Positions 58,194 through 64,000 of a stretch of 64,000 nucleotides of DNA are shown here, piece by piece. The stretch is taken from contig NZ_CP117522.1 in NCBI RefSeq assembly GCF_031679605.1, forward strand, positions 1,984,001 through 2,048,000, given 5' to 3'. This DNA comes from Streptomyces luomodiensis. Lineage in GTDB: Bacteria > Actinomycetota > Actinomycetes > Streptomycetales > Streptomycetaceae. The notes beneath the pieces were generated by a model. That model was not told the origin of the DNA and did not search any database. It saw only the letters and a program-made list of their open reading frames with translations. The position numbers were made by a program, and so were the translations under genes. Within the stretch, counting starts at the first letter, position 1; each line of letters opens with the position of its first letter.

Positions 58194-59119
58194 GCCTGCA
58201 CCGCCTGGCCTCCGTCACGATAGGGGTCCCGAATCCGGAGCTGACCAGTACCTACTACGAGGACTTCGGGCTGACCCGCCACACGGACGGCTGGTTCTCG
58301 ACGAGTCACGGCGGCCGGCAGCTGCGGCTGGTGCACGCGCCCACCCGGCGGCTGCTCGAGGTGTCCATCGCCGCCGACAGCCCCGACGATCTGCGTGCCA
58401 TCGCCTCCCGCCTGGCCCGTCTGGGCATCGAAGCGAGTGTCGGCGACGGGCGGATGGTGGCCGTCGAGCCGGCCACCAAGGTCACGGTCGAGGTAACGGT
58501 GGGCAGCCGCATCACCCAGCCCGCCATACCGGCCGTACGGTTCAACGGCCCCGGCAGGGACGAGCGCGGCCCGGCCCGCGCGCCGGCCGTCCTGCGGGAA
58601 GGACCGGTGCGGCCCCGCAAACTCGGGCACGTCGTGATCGGTTCCGTCGACCAGGTGGCCACTCAGCGCTTCTTCACCGACGGCATCGGTCTCAAGGTCA
58701 GCGACGAACTCGTTGGTGTCGCCACGTTCATGCGCTGCTCCACGGACCACCACAACATCCTGGTCCAAGCGGCGCCGGTGAACTTCGTCCACCACACCTC
58801 CTGGCAGGTCGACGACGTCGACGAGGTCGGGCGCGGCGCCATGCAGATGCTCGAGGGCAATCCGGAGCGGCACGTGTGGGGCCTGGGACGGCACACCATC
58901 GGCTCCAACTTCTTCTGGTACCTGAAGGATCCGGCCGGCAACTTCACCGAGTACTACTCCGACCTCGACTGCATCGTCGAGGACGCGTTGTGGAAGCCCG
59001 AGGTGTGGGACGGGACCCGCGCCCACAGCTTCTCCGCCTGGGGGCCGCCCCTTCCGCCCTCCTTCATCGAACCGGAAGACCTGGCCGCGATGATGACCGG
59101 CACCCACAGCGCCGGGTGA
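58190..59119 (+). CDS. Two-domain extradiol dioxygenase (VOC, BphC-like)
   Basis: A 309-residue protein with two VOC modules. Domain 1 (about 1-130) lacks metal ligands, as usual. Domain 2 shows RKLGHVVIGSVDQVATQRFF (first His), NFVHHTSWQVDDVDEVGRGA (second His) and DPAGNFTEYYSD (Glu), the 2-His-1-Glu iron site of type I extradiol dioxygenases. It would open a catechol-type ring. It overlaps the FAH gene by 4 bases and is followed 162 bases later by a lactonase-like gene. Confidence 0.88.
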   Translation: MSLHRLASVTIGVPNPELTSTYYEDFGLTRHTDGWFSTSHGGRQLRLVHAPTRRLLEVSIAADSPDDLRAIASRLARLGIEASVGDGRMVAVEPATKVTVEVTVGSRITQPAIPAVRFNGPGRDERGPARAPAVLREGPVRPRKLGHVVIGSVDQVATQRFFTDGIGLKVSDELVGVATFMRCSTDHHNILVQAAPVNFVHHTSWQVDDVDEVGRGAMQMLEGNPERHVWGLGRHTIGSNFFWYLKDPAGNFTEYYSDLDCIVEDALWKPEVWDGTRAHSFSAWGPPLPPSFIEPEDLAAMMTGTHSAG

Positions 59120-59281
59120 CGGCCCGCGGCCGTGAGGACACGGCATGCGCGACACACATGCGGGCCGCCCGACATCCCACGCGACCGATCCGGGCGAACC
59201 AGCACCACACCACAGTGACAGCCACCGCACACCCGTGCCTGCACGGCGAGCCGCACCGGCACCCCTCGAAAGGTCATCGCC

Positions 59282-60154
59282 ATGAAGACGTACGCCAGTG
59301 GCATGAGGTGGGGCGAAGCACCGCGCTGGCACGAGGGGGCCCTGTGGCTGTCGGACACCCAGGCATCGCGCCTGTGGACCGACGCCTCAGGAAGCTGGCG
59401 CCCCTTCGACCTCGACTCACCGTCCAACGGACTGTGGTTCCTGCCCGACGGCCGCCTCGTGGGCGCGATGATGTACGAAGCCCGCATCGCCCAATGGGAC
59501 GGACAGCGCTGGCAGCCTTACGCCGACCTCGCCCACCTGGGGGTTGGCCCCCTGGGGGACATGGTCGGTGACGCCGACGGCAACCTGTACGTCGACGACG
59601 TCGCCTTCGACGCCGCATCGGGCGCCCCCGCGAAGCCGGGCCGCATCATCCTCGTGCGGCCCGACGGCAGCGCCACCGTCGCAGCCGACGGCGTCGACTT
59701 CCCCAACGGACTGGCTATGATCGACGGCGGCCGCACTCTGGTCGTGGCACAGACCGCCTTGCAGTGTCTGACCGCCTTCACGGTGCGCGCCGACCACACC
59801 CTCAGCGCCCCGCGCCGCTACGCCGACCTGCGCCGTCTCGTCGGCCCCGACGCCCGTCCCGACGGGATCTGGCCGACCGAGCACGGCATCTGGGTGGCGA
59901 CGACCAGCGGCCAGGCGCTCGTGCGGGTGACCGACGACCGGCTCCACCACACGGTCGACACCGCCCCGCGGCTGCCCATCGCCTGCTGCCGACGCGGGGA
60001 CGGAACCCTGATCGCCACGCTGGCCGACACCCACGGCGCACCGCTGATGGACGCCGTGGCCTCCCGAACCGTCACGGCCTCGGCCGTCCTCATCACCACG
60101 CCGGGCACCGCCCTGCCCACCCGATCCATCGCACCTACGCACACTCAGGGGTGA
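59282..60154 (+). CDS. SMP-30/gluconolactonase-family protein
   Basis: A 290-residue six-blade propeller. The metal site is suggested by Glu in GEAPRWHEGALWLSD, Asn in GVDFPNGLAMIDGG and Asp in PDGIWPTEHGIWVATTS. Family enzymes hydrolyse lactones such as gluconolactone. The subtype found beside aromatic clusters probably acts on ring-cleavage lactones. AAGG lies just upstream of the ATG. Its stop is two bases before the next gene start, so the two are coupled. Confidence 0.86.
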   Translation: MKTYASGMRWGEAPRWHEGALWLSDTQASRLWTDASGSWRPFDLDSPSNGLWFLPDGRLVGAMMYEARIAQWDGQRWQPYADLAHLGVGPLGDMVGDADGNLYVDDVAFDAASGAPAKPGRIILVRPDGSATVAADGVDFPNGLAMIDGGRTLVVAQTALQCLTAFTVRADHTLSAPRRYADLRRLVGPDARPDGIWPTEHGIWVATTSGQALVRVTDDRLHHTVDTAPRLPIACCRRGDGTLIATLADTHGAPLMDAVASRTVTASAVLITTPGTALPTRSIAPTHTQG

Positions 60155-60156
60155 AC

Positions 60157-61665
60157 ATGACTGACACCGACGAGGGACACGTTGATGTCGCCGTCATCGG
60201 CGGCGGAACCACGGGCCTGGCACTGGCCCGGCTGCTGGCGATCGAGGACCTGAAGGTCGCCTTGATCGACCCCTTGCGCCTTCCGCGTCACTTCCCGCGT
60301 GCCACACACTTCGACGACGAGACGATGCGTACCTTCCAGACCATGGGGCTTGCGCACATGGAGAAGGACTTCGCGCTCGCCGGCGTCTACCGCTTCTATG
60401 ACGCCGGCCGACGGCCGGTGATGGAGTTCCCCTTCAACAAGGGGATCACCGAACAGGCGTGGCAGTCGGACTACATGTTCTACCAGCCCGATTTCGAGTC
60501 GGCGCTGCGCGGTCGCATACACATGGATCCGCACACCGAGCACTACTTCGGCTGGACCGCGACCAACCTGAGCACGGAAGGGGACACGGCGCGTCTTCGG
60601 CTTCGGGAGAAGGCCACCGGCATCGAGCGAGACCTGACGGCGACATTCGTCATCGGCTGCGACGGCGCGAACTCCTTCGTGCGCCGGACCATGGACTGCG
60701 CCCAGACCGACTACCACGCCACCCATCGCTCACTGATCGTCGACATCCAGCCCTTCGTGGAGAAGGAGGAACTGTCCGGGCGGGACGCCTTCATCCACGC
60801 GGGTATCCGCAACCCCTTGACATTCGTGCCGATGACCGGGCCGATCGTGCGCTTCGAGGAACTGCTGCGCCCCGACGACTCCGTCCGTACCTTCGAGAGC
60901 CTCGATCACGTCTACGAGATGCTGCGGCCCTGGCTGAGCCCGGACGAGTACCGCATTCTGCGAGCGGACGTGTACGAGTGGGACGCCGTCGTCGCCGAGC
61001 AGTGGCGGTCCGGCCCGCTGTTCCTTGCCGGAGACGCGGCGCACGAGATGCCCCCGCACCTGGGCCAGGGCATGGCCTCCGGCATCCGCGACGCCATCAA
61101 TCTGGCCTGGAAGCTCGGCCGTGTCGTGCGCGGTGAATCCCCGGGCGAGCTGCTGAACACCTACGAGTCCGAACGCAAGCCGCACATGACCGAGTTCGTC
61201 AAGCTCGCCGCGCAGATGGCCAACGAGGTCGAGGCCATGGAGTACCTGCAGGGCACTGACGACTCCGCTCAGGTGCCCGTCACCCGGCGCGAGACGCTGC
61301 GCCCGCGCCTGGGCGAAGGCATATGGGCGCACCAGGACGAGAGTGCCGGGCGCCTGAGCGCCCAGCCTGTCCTGCCGGACGGACGGCGCCTCGACGACGT
61401 GGTCGGCTACCGGTTCGCGGTCGTGGCCGAACCGGAGTGCGCTGCGCGGATCGACGCGGCGACCACCGCATCCCTCAAGGCCATGCGCGCCCAGGTCGTC
61501 GTCGCCGACTCCGACGACGCGCGGGACTGGCTCAAGACACTGAACGCGACCGCCGTCGTCATCCGGCCCGACCGATTCGTCTTCGGTACCGCCACCGACG
61601 CGTCAGGGCTCAACGCTCTGCTGGCCCGCCTGCAGACCGCCCTGAACGAAACGGCACGGTCATGA
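60157..61665 (+). CDS. FAD-dependent aromatic hydroxylase (MhpA-like)
   Basis: A 502-residue class A monooxygenase. VDVAVIGGGTTGLALARLLA is the FAD motif (with Thr-Thr in place of the more usual Pro-Val), FVIGCDGANSFVRRTMD the DG motif and LAGDAAHEMPPHLGQGMASG the GD motif. The C-terminal thioredoxin-like region follows. In motif style (MPPxLGQGM) it is closer to the module 1 enzyme than to module 2. It overlaps the acyl-CoA ligase gene by ATGA, so ring hydroxylation and CoA activation are co-expressed. Confidence 0.9.
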   Translation: MTDTDEGHVDVAVIGGGTTGLALARLLAIEDLKVALIDPLRLPRHFPRATHFDDETMRTFQTMGLAHMEKDFALAGVYRFYDAGRRPVMEFPFNKGITEQAWQSDYMFYQPDFESALRGRIHMDPHTEHYFGWTATNLSTEGDTARLRLREKATGIERDLTATFVIGCDGANSFVRRTMDCAQTDYHATHRSLIVDIQPFVEKEELSGRDAFIHAGIRNPLTFVPMTGPIVRFEELLRPDDSVRTFESLDHVYEMLRPWLSPDEYRILRADVYEWDAVVAEQWRSGPLFLAGDAAHEMPPHLGQGMASGIRDAINLAWKLGRVVRGESPGELLNTYESERKPHMTEFVKLAAQMANEVEAMEYLQGTDDSAQVPVTRRETLRPRLGEGIWAHQDESAGRLSAQPVLPDGRRLDDVVGYRFAVVAEPECAARIDAATTASLKAMRAQVVVADSDDARDWLKTLNATAVVIRPDRFVFGTATDASGLNALLARLQTALNETARS

Positions 61666-63353
61666 ATCCGACGGTCCGACCGGCCCGCACATGGGTGAAC
61701 GGAGCCCCTGTACCACCGTCGCCGCTCACCTACGTCGGCGACCCGGACGAGGCCACCACGCTCGGCGACATCCTGCGTACCCGCGCCGCCCTCAGCCCCG
61801 AGGCGACCTGCCTGACTCTCGACGCCACGGTGCGGACCTACGCCGACATGCTGGCCGCGGCCGAACAAGCCGCGGCCGCACTGGCGGCGCTGGGCATCCG
61901 GCAGGGCAGCAAAGTGGCCGCGCTGTTGCCCAACTCGACCGAGTTCCTCGACATCTGGTTCGGCGCCTCGCTGCTGGGCGCGGTGTTCGTTCCGATCAAC
62001 ACCGGGCTCAAGGGTGAGGGCCTGCGCTACATCATCGAGCACAGTGAGGCGGAGTTCATCGCTCTCGACGCTTCCCTGGTCGACGCGCTCACCGCCGCCG
62101 TCCCCGCCGGACACGGGCCGCAGCACCGGTACATTCGCGGCCGGACGGACCCGCCGCCCGGCTACGAGTCCCTGGCCGCCCTGCTGGCCGGGGCCCATCG
62201 CCCTGCCCGCCCCTGCGCGATCAGCCCCGGCGACCTCGCCTCCATCCTCTACACCTCCGGGACCACCGGCCTGCCCAAAGGCGTCATGAACTGCCACAAC
62301 TCGTTCGCTGTCGCAGCCCACGAGTACACACGGCGTTACGTGCGCATCCGCCAGGACGACATCCTGTACACAAGCCTCCCCCTCTTCCACGCCAACGCAC
62401 AGTCCCTCACCGCGGTCGGCTCTCTGGTGTCCGGCCGGCCCATGGTGGTGGCCCCGCGCTTTTCCGCCTCGCGGTTCTTCGACGACATCCGCACCCACCG
62501 CGCAACCGTGTTCAACTACATCGGCGCGATGCTCACCATCCTTGCCAAACAACCCGAACGGGCCGACGACGCCGACAACCCCCTGCGGCTCGCGATCGGC
62601 GGAGCGGCCCCGGCCGACCTGTGGCGAGCGTTCGAGAAGCGCTTCGGCCTGACCGTCCTGGAAATCTACGGCCTCACCGAAAGCGCCACGTTCTGCCTGG
62701 CCAGCCCTCCGGAGGACATCAGGACCGGCATGATCGGCAAGGAAACCAGCTGGTCGCAGGTCAAGATCGTCGGACCCGACGGCGACACGCTGCCCGACGG
62801 GCAGACCGGCGAGATCGCCATCCGCAGCAAGAAGCCGGACACCATGTTCCTTGGCTACTACAAGAACGAGGAAGCCACCCGTAAGGCCGTGCGCGCGGGC
62901 TGGTTCCATTCCGGCGACCGGGGCCGGCGCGACAAGGACGGGTACTTCGTCTTCCTCGACCGCCTGAAGGACTCCATCCGGCGACGCGGAGAGAACATCT
63001 CGTCCTACGAGATCGAACGGATCGTCAACACCCACCCGCACGTGACCGAGAGCGCGGTCATCGGCGTGCCCTCGGACCTCGGCGAAGAAGACGTCATGCT
63101 GATCGTCGTTGCCAAGGACGGCGACATCGACTGCGACGGGCTCATCGAGTTCTGCAGGCAGCGGATGGCCGAGTTCATGGTGCCGCGCTACATACGCCGC
63201 GTCGCGCACCTGCCCAAGACTGCCACGCAGCGTGTCGAGAAGTACGTCCTCCGGCAGGACGGCACGAAGGACGCCTGGGACCGGTACAGCAACAGCACAC
63301 CCGCATCCACACCCCCCGTACCCCCGCACCCTCAGCAGCAGGAGATCGGATGA
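61662..63353 (+). CDS. Acyl-CoA ligase (class I adenylate-forming; CaiC-like)
   Basis: A 563-residue enzyme. LASILYTSGTTGLPKGVMNC is the phosphate loop, LEIYGLTESATFCLASPPED the substrate and adenine region, GWFHSGDRGRRDKDGYFVFL the ribose-binding Asp, DSIRRRGENISSYEIE the hinge and ATQRVEKYVLRQ holds the catalytic Lys. The layout fits crotonobetaine- or aryl/fatty acyl-CoA ligases. A Pro/Gln tail ends it. The gene overlaps both neighbours by 4 bases. With the thiolase it suggests side-chain beta-oxidation of an acyl or aryl-alkanoic acid. Confidence 0.92.
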   Translation: MNPTVRPARTWVNGAPVPPSPLTYVGDPDEATTLGDILRTRAALSPEATCLTLDATVRTYADMLAAAEQAAAALAALGIRQGSKVAALLPNSTEFLDIWFGASLLGAVFVPINTGLKGEGLRYIIEHSEAEFIALDASLVDALTAAVPAGHGPQHRYIRGRTDPPPGYESLAALLAGAHRPARPCAISPGDLASILYTSGTTGLPKGVMNCHNSFAVAAHEYTRRYVRIRQDDILYTSLPLFHANAQSLTAVGSLVSGRPMVVAPRFSASRFFDDIRTHRATVFNYIGAMLTILAKQPERADDADNPLRLAIGGAAPADLWRAFEKRFGLTVLEIYGLTESATFCLASPPEDIRTGMIGKETSWSQVKIVGPDGDTLPDGQTGEIAIRSKKPDTMFLGYYKNEEATRKAVRAGWFHSGDRGRRDKDGYFVFLDRLKDSIRRRGENISSYEIERIVNTHPHVTESAVIGVPSDLGEEDVMLIVVAKDGDIDCDGLIEFCRQRMAEFMVPRYIRRVAHLPKTATQRVEKYVLRQDGTKDAWDRYSNSTPASTPPVPPHPQQQEIG

Positions 63354-64000
63354 CGCGCACCTTCGTGATCGGGGTAGGCCTGACCACCTTCGACAAGCCA
63401 GGAAAGAAACCCGGGGACTACCCGGACTGGGTGCGCGAAGCCGGTACCGCAGCGTTGCGCGACGCGGGCGTGGCCTACGAGCAGGTCGGACAGGCGTACG
63501 CCGGTTACGTCTACGGCGACTCCACCGCCGGCCAGCGCGCCGTGTACGAACTCGGCCTGACCGGTATCCCCGTCGTCAACGTCAACAACAACTGCGCGAC
63601 GGGTTCGACAGCGCTCTACCTCGCCCGCCAGGCCGTGGCCTACGGCATCGTCGACTGCGCGCTCGCCGTCGGCTTCGAACGGATGCAGAGCGGCTCCCTC
63701 AAGCCGATGTACACCGATCGCACCAACCCTCTCCAGCGTCACATCGATCGTATGAGCGAGATCCATCCGCCGGAACCCAGCCCGTTTTCACCGCAGCTGT
63801 TCGGCAACGCCGGACGTGCGCACATGGAACGCTATGGTTCCAAACCGGAGCACTTCGCCTGGATCGCCTGGAAGAACCACAAACACTCCGTCAACAACCC
63901 CTACGCGCAGTTCCAGACCGAGTACACCCTCGAAGAGATCACTGCCTCCCGGATGATCCACGAGCCCCTCACCAAGCTCCAGTGTTCGCCCACCTCTGAC
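63350..64000 (+). CDS. Thiolase / SCPx-type acetyl-CoA acetyltransferase (cut by window edge)
   Basis: The first 217 codons of a thiolase-fold protein; the rest is outside the window. TRTFVIGVGLTTFDKPGKKP is the opening, VVNVNNNCATGSTALYLARQ holds the nucleophilic Cys82, and ALAVGFERMQSGSLKP follows. This is the lipid-transfer-protein/SCPx-type subgroup, which cleaves branched or sterol side-chain acyl-CoAs. The HxxxP loop and second Cys lie beyond the edge. GGAGATCGG precedes the ATG, which overlaps the ligase stop as ATGA. It follows the CoA ligase in one operon. Confidence 0.88.
   Translation, partial: MTRTFVIGVGLTTFDKPGKKPGDYPDWVREAGTAALRDAGVAYEQVGQAYAGYVYGDSTAGQRAVYELGLTGIPVVNVNNNCATGSTALYLARQAVAYGIVDCALAVGFERMQSGSLKPMYTDRTNPLQRHIDRMSEIHPPEPSPFSPQLFGNAGRAHMERYGSKPEHFAWIAWKNHKHSVNNPYAQFQTEYTLEEITASRMIHEPLTKLQCSPTSD

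Noticed and set aside
61407-63329. A 640-codon open frame on the minus strand
   Set aside because: It is antisense to the acyl-CoA ligase and has shadow-type composition.

Overview
The window is high-GC DNA with dense, often overlapping genes, frequent GTG/TTG starts and strong AAGGAGG-type ribosome sites. IS5-type and integrase-type transposase scars, Tat-dependent lipoproteins, an AA10 polysaccharide monooxygenase and a SpoIIE-type phosphatase joined to an anti-sigma-like kinase all point to an actinomycete, most likely Streptomyces. No rRNA, tRNA or CRISPR array was seen. Most of the window is accessory catabolic and regulatory DNA, not core genome.

Layout. 1-5.7 kb: the N-terminus of an acyl-CoA ligase (possibly a polyketide synthase loading domain) cut by the window edge, a PIG-L deacetylase, two Tat lipoproteins with TIM-barrel glycosidase folds, and a relic resembling the Wadjet nuclease subunit JetD. 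5.7-8.3 kb: a divergent SDR/LysR pair and an alpha/beta hydrolase. 8.3-14.6 kb: aromatic module 1, divergent from an IclR regulator (VOC dioxygenase, FAH enzyme, C-C hydrolase, MDR reductase, FAD hydroxylase, hydrolase). 14.7-18.2 kb: IS scar, cupin-HTH repressor facing a class II aldolase across three abutting palindromes, gene relics and an amino-acid-oxidase-type flavoprotein. 18.2-28.5 kb: a LacI regulator, a double operator and a divergent operon of FrlB-like deglycase, FrlD-like kinase, HyuA, HyuB, MHS transporter and gamma-glutamyltransferase-family enzyme. This looks like an Amadori-compound pathway with an unusual oxoprolinase/gamma-glutamyl arm.

28.5-36.2 kb is a scarred accessory island. 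It holds four fragments of one transposase family, a 259-residue protein that reads as a fused H2A-H2B-like histone doublet, an LPMO, and an EACC1-caspase-helical-repeat conflict pair, followed by IS5 and AraC relics. 36.3-47.9 kb: an Orn/Lys/Arg decarboxylase, a broken cyclase gene, an SDR plus amidohydrolase unit near Rrf2 operators, a PAS-GAF-PP2C-HATPase phosphatase, a MarR/Old Yellow Enzyme pair, and an esterase/GntR pair with a perfect 22-bp palindrome.

47.9-55.7 kb is aromatic module 2, beside an AcoR-like regulator (cupin, FAD hydroxylase, RidA, AAHS transporter, alcohol dehydrogenase, broken PEBP gene, FAH enzyme). 56.5-64 kb is aromatic module 3, divergent from a GntR regulator (FAH enzyme, two-domain extradiol dioxygenase, SMP-30 lactonase, FAD hydroxylase, acyl-CoA ligase, SCPx-type thiolase). 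The three modules share the FAD-hydroxylase plus FAH core but differ in ring-cleavage, transport and regulation, so they probably serve different aromatic substrates that converge on central metabolism.
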